A stretch of DNA of 64,000 bases from Haloarcula laminariae (GTDB lineage Archaea; Halobacteriota; Halobacteria; Halobacteriales; Haloarculaceae). Position 1 is the stretch's first letter. The number at the start of each line of letters is the position of its first letter. Position numbers and translations under genes: made by a program. Below, one piece after another: positions 8,501-16,756 of this stretch. The notes below the pieces were generated by a model that had not been told where the DNA came from, searched no databases, and worked only from the letters and a program-made list of their open reading frames with translations. The stretch covers positions 1,612,001-1,676,000 of the forward strand of contig NZ_JAMZFY010000001.1 in NCBI RefSeq assembly GCF_025457605.1, given 5' to 3'.

Positions 8501-9796
8501 CTACTGGTTCAGCGCGCTGTTTATCTGTGAGGTGTAGGAGGACTGCTGGGACTCAAAGCCCACCTGCTGGAGGACGGTCCCGCCGGACTCCTCGAACGCG
8601 CTGACGAAGCTCTCCTGGAGTGCCTGGCCGTAGCTGTTGTTGAGATACAGCGTCGACGCCGTCGAGGCCCCGAGGTCCTCGTTGGATATCTGTGACAGCA
8701 CCCGTCCCTGTAGGGCGTCGCTGGGCGGCGTGCGGAAGACGAAGTCGTCGTCCTCCAGCCCGGTGATCGTCGGCGAGGTCGAGGCCGGCGAACAGGCCAC
8801 GACCTCGTTGTCCACGAGGACGTTCCGTGCGACCTGAATCGTCGCTTCGGACCCCGCGGCGCCGGTGATAGAGGGGTAGCCGGCGCTTACGAGCGAGTTG
8901 GCCGCGTTGACAGCCGCCTCGGCCGTCGACTGGGTGTCCCCGGTCTGCGTGTCGATGGTCTGGTCGATGCTGTCTTCGAGCTGTCTGGCGGGCAGGAGGG
9001 CCGCGTCCCGAATCGCCTGCCCCAGCGAACCGAGGTCGCCGGTCTCCGGCTGTAGGACGCCGAGTCGGACCGTTCGGTCGGCCCCGCTCCCGCTGCCGGC
9101 CGGCTCGGGCTGTGGCACGTCGCCGGAGCCGCCGAAGTCGATGCTGCTCTGGGTCTCGTAGCCGTCCTGATTGAACCCGAACACCTGATACTGAGCGGAC
9201 GTGATATCGCCCGCGTCGTCGAAGTCGACGCTGCTCGAGGCCCCCGCGTACTCGATGTTCTCGCCCGCGGCGGCCGCCTCGGCGGCTTCCGGGAGTTCGG
9301 ACGGCGTGTACGTCGTCCCGCCCGGGTTCGCGACCACGCGCATGTGGTCCCGAATCGAGGCCCCGTCGTTCTCGCCGGCCATGAGATTCGCCAGAATCTG
9401 GACGGCGGAGGCGTCGTACGCCTGTGAGGTGAACACCCCCGCGTTGTCGTAGTCGAACTCGTCGGTAAACAGCGACTCGAAGAAGTCGACGCCCGGCCCG
9501 GACGCCGACGGCGCCGAGCCCTGGACGTTGGACATGTCGTTGCCGACATTACCCGGCAGTCCGTTGTCCTGTAGCCCGTCGGTGACGAGGATATCGACGG
9601 TGTCGTCGCCGTAGTCGGCGTAGTAGTCCTTGAATAACTGGACGCCGCTCTGGGGATAGCCGACGACCATCAGGACGTCGGGCGTCTCGTTGCTGCCCTC
9701 TTCGTCGGCCTGCTCCGTGGAACAGCCGGCGAGCCCCGCGAGGCTGGCGGCGCCGGCAATCTTCAAGAACGACCGTCTATTGGTGTCATTTACCAT
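8501..9796 (-). CDS. LivK-like ABC substrate-binding lipoprotein, circularly permuted
   Basis: A 431-aa intact protein. A Tat motif (NRRSF) and lipobox LAGC (Cys25) mark a membrane-anchored exported lipoprotein. The body is in the wrong order for the family. Residues 38-222 are what is normally the second half of LivJ/LivK (PDVLMVVGYPQSG... GNDMSN, QAYDASAV, ASSSVDFDDAGD). A Gly/Ser/Pro linker spans 222-241. Residues 242-431 are the normal first half (VRLGVLQPETGDLGSLG... ACSPASTSPTIT, LYLNNSYGQAL, SYTSQINSALNQ-stop). In ordinary homologues the helix ending in SAL leads directly into PDxLMVxGYP. Here those two edges are the C-terminus and the start of the mature domain. Ligand-loop motifs from both halves are kept, so binding may survive. 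Confidence 0.9.
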   Translation of the reverse strand: MVNDTNRRSFLKIAGAASLAGLAGCSTEQADEEGSNETPDVLMVVGYPQSGVQLFKDYYADYGDDTVDILVTDGLQDNGLPGNVGNDMSNVQGSAPSASGPGVDFFESLFTDEFDYDNAGVFTSQAYDASAVQILANLMAGENDGASIRDHMRVVANPGGTTYTPSELPEAAEAAAAGENIEYAGASSSVDFDDAGDITSAQYQVFGFNQDGYETQSSIDFGGSGDVPQPEPAGSGSGADRTVRLGVLQPETGDLGSLGQAIRDAALLPARQLEDSIDQTIDTQTGDTQSTAEAAVNAANSLVSAGYPSITGAAGSEATIQVARNVLVDNEVVACSPASTSPTITGLEDDDFVFRTPPSDALQGRVLSQISNEDLGASTASTLYLNNSYGQALQESFVSAFEESGGTVLQQVGFESQQSSYTSQINSALNQ

Positions 9797-9820
9797 GCTG
9801 ATAGCCGCTTAACGCTCATA

Positions 9821-9830
9821 CATAAAATAG
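9821..9830 (-). promoter_or_regulatory. Promoter of the permuted livK-like gene
   Basis: CTATTTTATG on the minus strand lies 25-34 nt before the ATG at 9796. The gene therefore has its own promoter, separate from livHMGF. Confidence 0.6.
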
Positions 9831-9889
9831 GTTGCCCGTAACTCACCCACCGAGCGGGGATTTCCAGTCACTGCGCGGACAGCTGTGGC

Positions 9890-10633
9890 TTACGGGGCGA
9901 GTCGGTTCTTCCGGTTTTTCATCTCGCGCTCGTAGTGGTCGAAAGTGATGGGACACCAGTCGGCGGCGATGTCGAGGAGGTCCTCGGTCAGCCCGCGGAT
10001 CTCCCACTGGGCGTCGGCGGCGGCCCGCATGTCGGCGACGTGCATCAACATCCGCGCGTTCATCGACATCACCATGTTCACTTTCGTCCCGATGGGCAGG
10101 ACGAAGCGAGCGTCCTCGGGCGGCATACCCAGGTCAAGGAGCTTCTGGTAGGACTCGACCGACTCCTCGATGGTATCCCTGAAAGTCTCGGCCCGCTCCT
10201 CGACGGTCTCCTCGTCGACCTGGCCGCTCTGCTGGTTGCGACCCACCCAGTCCGGGTCCGTCGCCGACGGCGGGATGACGACCATCTCCCCCTCCCGGAC
10301 GTCGGCCGGGTCGACGTCGTCGAAGGCGACGTAGCGCATCGACTGCACGTCGAAGGAGACGTGACGGTGGCGGGTGATCTGTGCCATACACGACCGCGAG
10401 ACCCCCTCGACGGCGAACGTTATCTGTGGGTGCTCGAATGGACCGAAGTGGCCGTGGTCCAGCAGGTGACCGATAAGGGTCTCTTTCTTCTCGGTCAGCG
10501 TGTCGCCCTCGACGTCCTCCATCGTCGCCTCGAAGGACTGGCCGCCGACGAACTCGTCGCTGTAGTCGTTCCGTGCCCCCTTACAGATGAGTTCCTCCGG
10601 GTCCTCGGTGGCTTCCAGCAGCGTGACTTCCAT
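9890..10633 (-). CDS. thyX: FAD-dependent thymidylate synthase ThyX
   Basis: A 247-aa protein with the ThyX motif RHRHVSFDVQSMRY at residues 88-101 (R-H-R-x2-S-x4-S-x-R). The upstream FEHPQITFAVEG is also typical of the family. ThyX makes dTMP from dUMP using methylene-THF and reduced FAD, replacing ThyA. The C-terminal half carries NMVMSMNARMLMHVADMR, which contributes dUMP contacts. It has its own TATA-like box and is separated from the RAD55-like gene by 50 bp. Confidence 0.95.
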   Translation of the reverse strand: MEVTLLEATEDPEELICKGARNDYSDEFVGGQSFEATMEDVEGDTLTEKKETLIGHLLDHGHFGPFEHPQITFAVEGVSRSCMAQITRHRHVSFDVQSMRYVAFDDVDPADVREGEMVVIPPSATDPDWVGRNQQSGQVDEETVEERAETFRDTIEESVESYQKLLDLGMPPEDARFVLPIGTKVNMVMSMNARMLMHVADMRAAADAQWEIRGLTEDLLDIAADWCPITFDHYEREMKNRKNRLAP

Positions 10634-10656
10634 ACGGGGTGGGAACGCCGGAGGGT

Positions 10657-10665
10657 CAAAAATAC
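10657..10665 (-). promoter_or_regulatory. TATA-like box of thyX
   Basis: GTATTTTTG on the minus strand lies 24-32 nt before the start codon at 10633. Confidence 0.45.
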
Positions 10666-10683
10666 TCCCCTTACCGGTGCCGG

Positions 10684-11343
10684 TTATATCTTCTTCCAGT
10701 CGGTCGGCTCGTTGGCCAGTCCCAGCACGCGGACCTGACGGCCGCCGCCGTCGGCTTCGCGGATGTCGATGAGGCCGTCGAAGGCCTGCTTTATCACCTG
10801 GATGGTCTGCTGGTCGTGGGCGCCCGAGTCGATGGTGAACACGCCGATGTAGCCTGCGGCGTCCAGCCGGGACGAGAGGACGTGACAGAACTTGAAGACG
10901 GTCTTCTTGTCGGTGTAGGTCAGCATCGTCGACAGGGAGACCAGCGCCAGGCGGCCCCGCTCGCGCCCTGAGTCGTGGAGTCCTTCGAGCGCTTTCGTGA
11001 TGCCGATACCGATGCCGGTCAGGTCCCCCGGCGAGGAGACCTGGTGGACGGAGACGCCGTCGATGACTTCGGGGTCGGACCCGCCCTCGCCGCGGCAGTC
11101 GATGACCCCGAGCTGGGCGCCCTGGAGCTCCGGGACGCGGTCGCGAAACTCGTCGACGACGCTCGACGCCTTATCGCCGGTTGTGACGACCACGGCACCG
11201 TCGCCATCCCTGGCGCCGTCGGCCAGGATGTCGTAGGCGAGGCTCTCTTTCCCGGTCATCGCGGGCCCCGAGACGAGGATACTGGACCCCGGTCGTACCT
11301 CGGCCAGCGCGTCGAAATCGAGAACGGATGATAGATCGTACAT
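10684..11343 (-). CDS. RAD55/KaiC-like P-loop protein with degenerate ATPase motifs
   Basis: A 219-aa RecA-fold protein of the haloarchaeal family found next to HalX regulators. The P-loop is GPAMTGKES: the Lys is kept but the usual Ser/Thr right after it is Glu. The Walker B strand reads ALVSLSTML with no acidic residue, so ATP hydrolysis is doubtful. The ATG at 11343 was chosen over the in-frame GTG at 11352 because a strong purine-rich GGGGGTGA element sits just before it. It is co-transcribed with the HalX regulator 13 bp upstream and probably has a signalling role. The partner is unknown. Confidence 0.75.
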   Translation of the reverse strand: MYDLSSVLDFDALAEVRPGSSILVSGPAMTGKESLAYDILADGARDGDGAVVVTTGDKASSVVDEFRDRVPELQGAQLGVIDCRGEGGSDPEVIDGVSVHQVSSPGDLTGIGIGITKALEGLHDSGRERGRLALVSLSTMLTYTDKKTVFKFCHVLSSRLDAAGYIGVFTIDSGAHDQQTIQVIKQAFDGLIDIREADGGGRQVRVLGLANEPTDWKKI

Positions 11344-11356
11344 ATCTTTCACCCCC

Positions 11357-11941
11357 TCATTCCTCTTCGTTGTCGCTCAGTCCGCGCAGTGTCGCGATGA
11401 AGTCGTCGTCGTCTTCGACCCCCCCGAGCGCGTCGTCGAGCCCCTCGCGCATCTCGACTATCTCCTCGGTGAGTTTCTCGTACTGGTCGCTCTCGGCCAG
11501 CTCCGCGCTGGATTTCGTCGCCTCCAGCGTGGCCTGTTTCTCCACGAGCGCGTAGTACTCCTGCAGCAGCGAGTCGTACTCCGACCGCTCCAGCAGGTTC
11601 GTCACCGTGTCGTGGAGCTGCTCGCTGCGAATCGGCTTCGAGAGGTAGGCGTCAAAGCCCATCTCCAAGATGTCGAAGTCCGGTTCGACGGCGGTGACCA
11701 TCGCCACCCGACAGCCCAGGTCGCGTTCGCGAATCTCCCTGAGTACTTCGTCGCCCGACAGCCCGGGCATCATCCGGTCCAGCAGGACCACGTCGACGGT
11801 CTCGTCAAGTAATTCGAGGCCTTCGTCCCCGTTTTGCCCCATCCGGACCTCGTAATCACCCTGTAGCCACAGCTTGTACGTCTCCGCGACGTCCGGTTCA
11901 TCCTCCACAATAAGTACGACAGGTGGGTCCGACTCAGACAT
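11357..11941 (-). CDS. HalX-domain response regulator
   Basis: A 194-aa protein. The receiver domain (about 8-120) has the acidic pair E13-D14, phospho-acceptor D55 in LLDRMMPG, T83 and K102 (SKPI). A C-terminal HalX helical domain follows (about 125-190, coiled-coil-like, acidic). HalX proteins are haloarchaea-specific outputs of two-component systems. The mode of action is unresolved and may be protein-protein contact. It is the first gene of the operon with the RAD55-like protein. A histidine kinase lies 0.8 kb away on the opposite strand and is a possible but unproven partner. Confidence 0.9.
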   Translation of the reverse strand: MSESDPPVVLIVEDEPDVAETYKLWLQGDYEVRMGQNGDEGLELLDETVDVVLLDRMMPGLSGDEVLREIRERDLGCRVAMVTAVEPDFDILEMGFDAYLSKPIRSEQLHDTVTNLLERSEYDSLLQEYYALVEKQATLEATKSSAELAESDQYEKLTEEIVEMREGLDDALGGVEDDDDFIATLRGLSDNEEE

Positions 11942-12092
11942 GCTATTCCTTATTGGGGGATTTCTGTATCCTCCTACATAGCCCTGTGGGTGTTCCGCCG
12001 TGCGATATGATTAATGAGACAGGACTGCCCTCCCGGGCCGCTCCATCGGACCGGAGCGACACCGACATGGGCGCGCCCGGCGAACCCCGGAT

Positions 12093-12668
12093 ATGATTCG
12101 GAACCTCGCGCGTCACACCGACGCGTTCACCAGCAACGTCTTCCTGGTCACCGGCGAGCGCCGCGCCCTCGTCGACGTCGGCAACGAGTTCGACGTCGTG
12201 GCCGCCGCCCGGGAACACGTCGACGACCTCGACGCCGTCGTCCTCACCCACACGCACTACGACCACGTCGAGAACCTGCCGGCCGTCGTCGAGGCGTTCG
12301 ACGTCGACGTGTGGGGGTACGATACGACACACGACGGCATCGACCACGCGCTCGGCGACGGCGACACCGTCGGGCTGGGCGACCACGAGTACACCGCCTT
12401 CCACACGCCGGGGCACAAGGACGACCACCTCTGTCTGTTCTCGGCGGACGCGAGCGTGCTGTTCGCGGGCGACCTGGTGTTCGCCAACGGGAGTTTCGGC
12501 CGGACCGACCTGGAGGAGGGCGACCGCGACCGACTGGTCGAGAGCATCGACCGCCTGCTCGACACCGTACCGGAGGACCTCCGGGCGATGCACACCGGAC
12601 ACGGGCCGAGCGTGGAGGACCAGCCGTACCACGACATCGAACTCGCCTGGCAGGCGGCCCGGTTCTGA
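12093..12668 (+). CDS. MBL-fold metallo-hydrolase (glyoxalase II-like)
   Basis: A 191-aa protein with the metal-binding motif THTHYDHVEN (about 55-64), then HTPGHKDDH (about 109-117), GDLVF with the bridging Asp (about 128) and the last His in HTGHG. These ligate a dinuclear metal centre. Substrate prediction is not possible; haloarchaeal members are often annotated as hydroxyacylglutathione hydrolase-like although the cells lack glutathione. A histidine kinase gene begins 41 bp downstream and may be co-transcribed. Confidence 0.88.
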   Translation: MIRNLARHTDAFTSNVFLVTGERRALVDVGNEFDVVAAAREHVDDLDAVVLTHTHYDHVENLPAVVEAFDVDVWGYDTTHDGIDHALGDGDTVGLGDHEYTAFHTPGHKDDHLCLFSADASVLFAGDLVFANGSFGRTDLEEGDRDRLVESIDRLLDTVPEDLRAMHTGHGPSVEDQPYHDIELAWQAARF

Positions 12669-12709
12669 GAGTCACCAACACCTTTGGTGGTCCGCGCAAA
12701 TCACCGCAT

Positions 12710-14182
12710 GTGAATCGAGACGGCCCGTCGGACGCGTTCCACACGGCGATACTCGACCGCATCTCCGACGGCGTCGTCGCGCTGGACAGCGACCTGCGAC
12801 TGCGATATCTCAACGACCGGGCGGCGACCTTGCTGGACGTCGACGGCGAGGCGCCCCTGGGGAGCGACGCTCTCGATTTGCTCCCCGAGGAGACGGCGGC
12901 GGAACTGGCCCCGCTGCTCGAACGCGCCGTCGAGACCGGGACCGAGCAGTCAAAGGAGTGGGTCGGTCCGGACGGGAGCTGGCTCGTTCGGCTCTACCCG
13001 GGCGACGAGGGGATGACCGTCGTCGTCACTGAGACGACCGACCGCCGCCACCACGAGGCGACCCTGGGGCGGCTCCACGAGGCGACCCGTCAGATGTTGC
13101 TGGCGGAGACGGCGGAGCGGGTCGCGGAGGTCGCCAGCCGCGCGGCGGTGGAGATTCTCGGATTCCCGATAAACGCCGTCCACTACTACGACGAGGAGGC
13201 CGGCGCGCTGGTTCCCGTCACGCAGTCCCCGGCGTGTTCCGACCTCCTGGGCGAACCGCCCGAACTGGACCGCGGGCTGGCGTGGGAGAGCTACCAGTCG
13301 GGGGAGGTCGGTGTCTACCAGGACGTGCGAGCCGAGGACGCCGTCTTCGACACGGGGACGCCGTTCCGGAGCGAACTGCTCGTCCCGCTGGGCGAGCACG
13401 GCGTGTTCATCGTCGCCGCCCGGGGCGTCGACCAGTTCACCGACACCGACGTGGCGCTGGCGAAACTCCTCGGGGCGAACATGACGGTGGCCCTAGACCA
13501 GGTGACCAGCGAGCGCCAGCTCGCCCAGCAGCGTGACAACCTCGAACTGCTCACGCGGATGATGAGCCACGACATCCGCAACGACCTCCAGGTGGTCGGC
13601 GCTGTGGCCGAGATGCTCCGAGACCACGCCGACGGCGCCCAGCAGGAGTACGTCGAGAAGATACGCCGGAACACGGCCGCCGCCGTGGAGCTGACGACCA
13701 GCGCACAGGAGCTGGTCGAGGCGATGCTGCGAACGGAGACCGACCCCTCTCCGGTCGGGCTCCGGGAGACGCTGGGGGCCCAGGTCGATAGGGTCTCCGA
13801 GACCCAGACGAACGTAACCGTCACCGTCGACGGCGAGATACCGGACGTGACCGTGCTGGCCGACGAGATGCTGGAGTCGGTGTTCCGAAACGTCCTCAAG
13901 AACGCCGTCCAGCACAACCACGAGGCGGACCCGACGGTGACCGTCTCCGCCGAGACCGACGCGTCGACCGTTCGGGTCCGCGTCGCCGACAACGGCCCCG
14001 GCGTGCCCGACGAGCAGAAGGAGTGTATCTTCGGGCGCGGCGAGCGCGGCATGTCGAGCGAGGGGACCGGCATCGGCCTGTATCTCGTCCAGACGCTCGT
14101 CGACCAGTACGGCGGCCGCGTCTGGGTGGAGGACAACGACCCCACCGGGGCCGTCTTCGTCATCGAACTCCCGCGGGAGTAA
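12710..14182 (+). CDS. PAS-GAF sensor histidine kinase
   Basis: A soluble 490-aa kinase starting at GTG (MNRDGPSDAF). It has an N-terminal PAS domain (about 12-110), a GAF domain (about 125-265), an H-box with the phospho-acceptor His287 (MMSHDIRND), an N-box with FRNVLKNAVQH and complete G1 (DNGPGVP) and G2 (GTGIGLYLV) boxes, so it should be catalytically competent. No transmembrane segments are seen, so it senses a cytoplasmic cue. The start is inferred because the longer upstream frame is the antisense-like shadow of the MBL gene. Confidence 0.88.
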   Translation: MNRDGPSDAFHTAILDRISDGVVALDSDLRLRYLNDRAATLLDVDGEAPLGSDALDLLPEETAAELAPLLERAVETGTEQSKEWVGPDGSWLVRLYPGDEGMTVVVTETTDRRHHEATLGRLHEATRQMLLAETAERVAEVASRAAVEILGFPINAVHYYDEEAGALVPVTQSPACSDLLGEPPELDRGLAWESYQSGEVGVYQDVRAEDAVFDTGTPFRSELLVPLGEHGVFIVAARGVDQFTDTDVALAKLLGANMTVALDQVTSERQLAQQRDNLELLTRMMSHDIRNDLQVVGAVAEMLRDHADGAQQEYVEKIRRNTAAAVELTTSAQELVEAMLRTETDPSPVGLRETLGAQVDRVSETQTNVTVTVDGEIPDVTVLADEMLESVFRNVLKNAVQHNHEADPTVTVSAETDASTVRVRVADNGPGVPDEQKECIFGRGERGMSSEGTGIGLYLVQTLVDQYGGRVWVEDNDPTGAVFVIELPRE

Positions 14183-14213
14183 CGACTTTGGGCCGGCGCG
14201 CCCTCCGCCCTGT

Positions 14214-14654
14214 ATGCCACTGCCAATCGACCCCGAGGCGCTCGAATCGGGCGATATCGGCGAGAAGCGCGCCACGCTGGAGATGGACCACGAGGCCGCC
14301 GTCGAACACGTCCGAACCACCTTCACCGAGGCCGGTTTCGGCGTCCCGGTGGAGTTCTCGCCCTCGGAGCTGCTCAACGAGAAAGTCGACGCCGACCGCG
14401 ACCCCTACTACGTCCTCGGCGCCTGTAACCCCCGGATGGCCGACCGCGCGCTCGACGCGACGGACGGGCGAATCGGCGCGCTCTTCCCCTGTAACGTCGT
14501 CGTCTGGCAGGAAGCGCCGGGCGTCCAGACGGTGTATCACGTCAGCATCATGCGGGCCGCCAGACTGCTCGGGATGGCGCCCGACGACGAGGTGATGGCC
14601 GACATCGTCGCGGACACCGGCGAGCTGGTCGAGGAAGCCTTCGGGAACCTCTAG
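14214..14654 (+). CDS. DUF302 family protein
   Basis: A 146-aa protein that fits DUF302 throughout: EHVRTTFTEAGFGVP near residue 30, YYVLGACNPRMADRAL (about 64-79) and LFPCNVVVWQE (about 88-98). DUF302 forms a small alpha/beta fold of unknown activity, widespread in archaea and bacteria. Its stop shares a CTAG tetramer with the stop of the convergent P-loop gene. Confidence 0.85.
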   Translation: MPLPIDPEALESGDIGEKRATLEMDHEAAVEHVRTTFTEAGFGVPVEFSPSELLNEKVDADRDPYYVLGACNPRMADRALDATDGRIGALFPCNVVVWQEAPGVQTVYHVSIMRAARLLGMAPDDEVMADIVADTGELVEEAFGNL

Positions 14655-15469
14655 TCGAACGCCGTCGCCAGCAGCGCGTCGTAGGCGTGGTCGTACGCGT
14701 CCGCGACGGCCGCCGGGTCCTTGCGCGTCTCGCTGTCGAGGGCCGGGAGCCGAACCGCCCCCGAGCGGTCGATGAGGTCGACGACGTTCTCGACCCGCTC
14801 CTCCAGCTGGCCCGCCTCGGGACCGCCGGTCGCTATCTCGCAGGCCTTCGCGTAGCGTCGCCCGTCGTAGAAGCGCGCTCTGCCCGGTTCGACGACGGCG
14901 ACGGCGTCGGGTTCGAACCCGTCCAGCGGGCGGGCGATGTCGCCGTAGGACTCGACGACCGCGCGGTCCGCCGCCGCTATCTCCTCGCCGAGGTCGGCGA
15001 GCGCCTCGGCGTGCATCACGCCCATGAGGTCGTTGAAATCGGGCAGGGACGTGACCCGCGGAGCGGCGTCGAGCGGGAGCCGCTCTATGGCCGAGTCGGG
15101 GGTGTCGACGGTGCCGTTGACGACGAACTCGCCGACGCCCTCCGCCGCCCCGACGCGGTCGACGACGAACTGTCTGGCCGCCTGGCCGAGCAGCCCCTTC
15201 GAGGGGCCGGGCGAGGGGTGCCAGAGCCGGTGGATGGCGTTGATAGCCTCCGGCTCGACGTCGCCCGGCGAGGCGGCGGCCAGCCGGCGGGCGTCCTTGC
15301 CGTAGAGTCGCCCCTGTTCGGTCGCCACCTCGTAGTCGTCGTGGTCGAACCAGTAGTTGTTGCCGGCCCGGGGCTTGAACCCCCGTGCGCCGGTGTGTGC
15401 GAGCAGGCCCACCGAGAAGGTGGTCTTCCCGGCGTCGACCCGGTCGCCGCCGGCCACGAGCAGCTTCAT
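14651..15469 (-). CDS. P-loop NTPase of unknown role (haloarchaeal)
   Basis: A 272-aa protein starting MKLLVAGGDRVDAGKTTFSVGLL. The N-terminal loop GGDRVDAGKTT is a Walker A of the SIMIBI type, like those of dethiobiotin synthetase or MobB, so ATP or GTP binding is likely. No clear Walker B or partner domain is recognised. It is conserved as an unnamed ATPase in haloarchaea. It overlaps the upstream DUF5827-like gene by ATGA and shares stop-codon bases with DUF302. The ATG at 15469 was chosen because it gives the P-loop directly at the N-terminus. Confidence 0.72.
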   Translation of the reverse strand: MKLLVAGGDRVDAGKTTFSVGLLAHTGARGFKPRAGNNYWFDHDDYEVATEQGRLYGKDARRLAAASPGDVEPEAINAIHRLWHPSPGPSKGLLGQAARQFVVDRVGAAEGVGEFVVNGTVDTPDSAIERLPLDAAPRVTSLPDFNDLMGVMHAEALADLGEEIAAADRAVVESYGDIARPLDGFEPDAVAVVEPGRARFYDGRRYAKACEIATGGPEAGQLEERVENVVDLIDRSGAVRLPALDSETRKDPAAVADAYDHAYDALLATAFD

Positions 15470-15735
15470 GTCTCGGCGAGCCCGTAGAGACCGACGACCT
15501 CGTCGTCGTCCGGCTCGGCAAAGACCAGATCGTCCTGGTTGTAAATCATCCACGGGATGGCCCAGTCGATGAACACAGACTCGTTGAAGTCGGACAGCTC
15601 GGCGTCGACCGGTAGCCCCTGGAGCAGCCGCGCCAGCTCCGGAATCGTGTACAGCATGTCGTCGTCCAGTACGTCCTCGGGTTCGTAGAGGTCGAAAGAA
15701 CGGACGTCGTCGAACTCGGTCTTCGGGACAGGCAT
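15466..15735 (-). CDS. Conserved haloarchaeal protein (DUF5827-like)
   Basis: An 89-aa very acidic protein with a Trp/Ile-rich centre (FIDWAIPWMIYNQDDLVF). No signal peptide or membrane helix is evident. It is the first gene of a two-gene operon with the P-loop protein, with a 4-bp overlap, so the two probably work together. I recognise it only as a haloarchaeal conserved family of unknown function. Confidence 0.72.
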   Translation of the reverse strand: MPVPKTEFDDVRSFDLYEPEDVLDDDMLYTIPELARLLQGLPVDAELSDFNESVFIDWAIPWMIYNQDDLVFAEPDDDEVVGLYGLAET

Positions 15736-15880
15736 GGCCGCCGGTACGCCGACCGCGGGTGTAAAGCTCTCGAAGTCACCGCCGGCTCAGGGACGGGTGG
15801 AACTGACGATGCGCCGGGCGAGACCGGCCAGCGCAGCCGCTGCCGGCGGTCGCGTCGCGAATAAAAATGCGGTTCGGGAG

Positions 15881-16492
15881 TTACTCGACGTGGCTGACTG
15901 CGGTCTGGTACTGCTCGGCGACCTCGTCCCAGTCGACGACCTCGAAGAAGGCGTCGATGAAGTCGCCGCGGGCCGGACCGTAGTCGTAGTAGTACGAGTG
16001 CTCCCAGACGTCGAGGGCCAGAATCGGGTGCGAGCCCCAGAGAGCGCCCTGGTCGTGCTTGTCGACCGCGACGTTGCGCAGCTGCTTCGCAACCGGGTCG
16101 TACACGAGCAGCGCCCAGCCGCCGGCGGCCTTCGCGGCGGCCTCGAACTCGCCTTTCCAGCCTTCGTAGGAGCCGAAGTCCTCCTCGATGCGGGCGGCGA
16201 GTTCACCCTCGGGCTCGCCGCCGCCGTTGGGTGCCATGTTGTCCCAGAACAGCGTGTGGAGATAGTGTCCACTGCCGTTGTGGGTGACGTTCCCCAGAGC
16301 GCCGGCGGAGGAGCCGAACTCCCCCGACTCGCGGTTCTCGGCCAGCGTCTCCTCGGCCGACTGAAGCCCGTTTACGTACCCCTGATGGTGGGTGTCGTGG
16401 TGCCAGGTGAGCACCTGTTCGGAGATGTGGGGTTCGAGGGCGTCGTAGTCGTACGGGAGCGGTGGTAGTTCAGGTTCTGAGTGTTCGGACAT
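15881..16492 (-). CDS. sod: Superoxide dismutase (Mn/Fe type)
   Basis: A 203-aa protein of the Mn/Fe SOD family. The metal ligands can be placed: the first His of HHDTHHQGYV (His31), His79 before the LFW motif, and the Asp and His of DVWEHSYYYDY near the C-terminus. It dismutates superoxide in the cytoplasm. Gly-Gly at WALL-flanking positions and the DVWEHSYY motif fit the Mn type usual in haloarchaea. A strong TTTAAA promoter lies 40 bp upstream. Confidence 0.95.
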   Translation of the reverse strand: MSEHSEPELPPLPYDYDALEPHISEQVLTWHHDTHHQGYVNGLQSAEETLAENRESGEFGSSAGALGNVTHNGSGHYLHTLFWDNMAPNGGGEPEGELAARIEEDFGSYEGWKGEFEAAAKAAGGWALLVYDPVAKQLRNVAVDKHDQGALWGSHPILALDVWEHSYYYDYGPARGDFIDAFFEVVDWDEVAEQYQTAVSHVE

Positions 16493-16530
16493 ATGAAATC
16501 ACCTACACGGTAACAGTCGGGCGGATGACT

Positions 16531-16540
16531 TTTAAACGTT
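16531..16540 (-). promoter_or_regulatory. TATA box of sod
   Basis: The minus strand reads AACGTTTAAA with flanking AAG, about 40 bp upstream of the sod ATG. This implies a 10-15 nt leader. Confidence 0.6.
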
Positions 16541-16716
16541 TAGAAGACGTATGATACCAATGCACATGCGGTGCTGGCCGGCGAGCGGACTCCTTGCGAC
16601 GCTTCTCGGGGTAACCCGTGCGGTCGGACGCCGCCCCGCGATTACCGGTTCGGTGTCCGCCGACTCCGCTCGGGCCGCGTGTCGCTCGACGGGTCGCTGC
16701 GCTCCCCGTTCCGCTT

Positions 16717-16756
16717 CGAGGGGTGACTCACTCGCTACGCTCACGAATCACCCCTG
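16717..16756. repeat. Inverted repeat at the photolyase stop codon
   Basis: AGGGGTGACTC and GAATCACCCCT form a near-perfect 11-bp inverted repeat with one mismatch, separated by about 15 nt of CTCGCTACGC-like sequence. It spans the last codons and stop of the photolyase gene. It could form a 3' hairpin that ends or stabilises the transcript. CGCTACGCTC-type words are common in haloarchaeal DNA, so chance is possible. Confidence 0.4.

Noticed and set aside
8501-9796. Frameshift or two separate genes as explanation for the odd LivK
   Set aside because: A single open frame joins both halves with a linker and no internal stop; the stop falls exactly at the edge of the normal first half.
12014-12709. 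Long upstream extension of the histidine kinase
   Set aside because: It reads through the MBL hydrolase gene in another frame with Arg/Pro-rich nonsense-like sequence. The GTG at 12710 is followed by a normal PAS domain.
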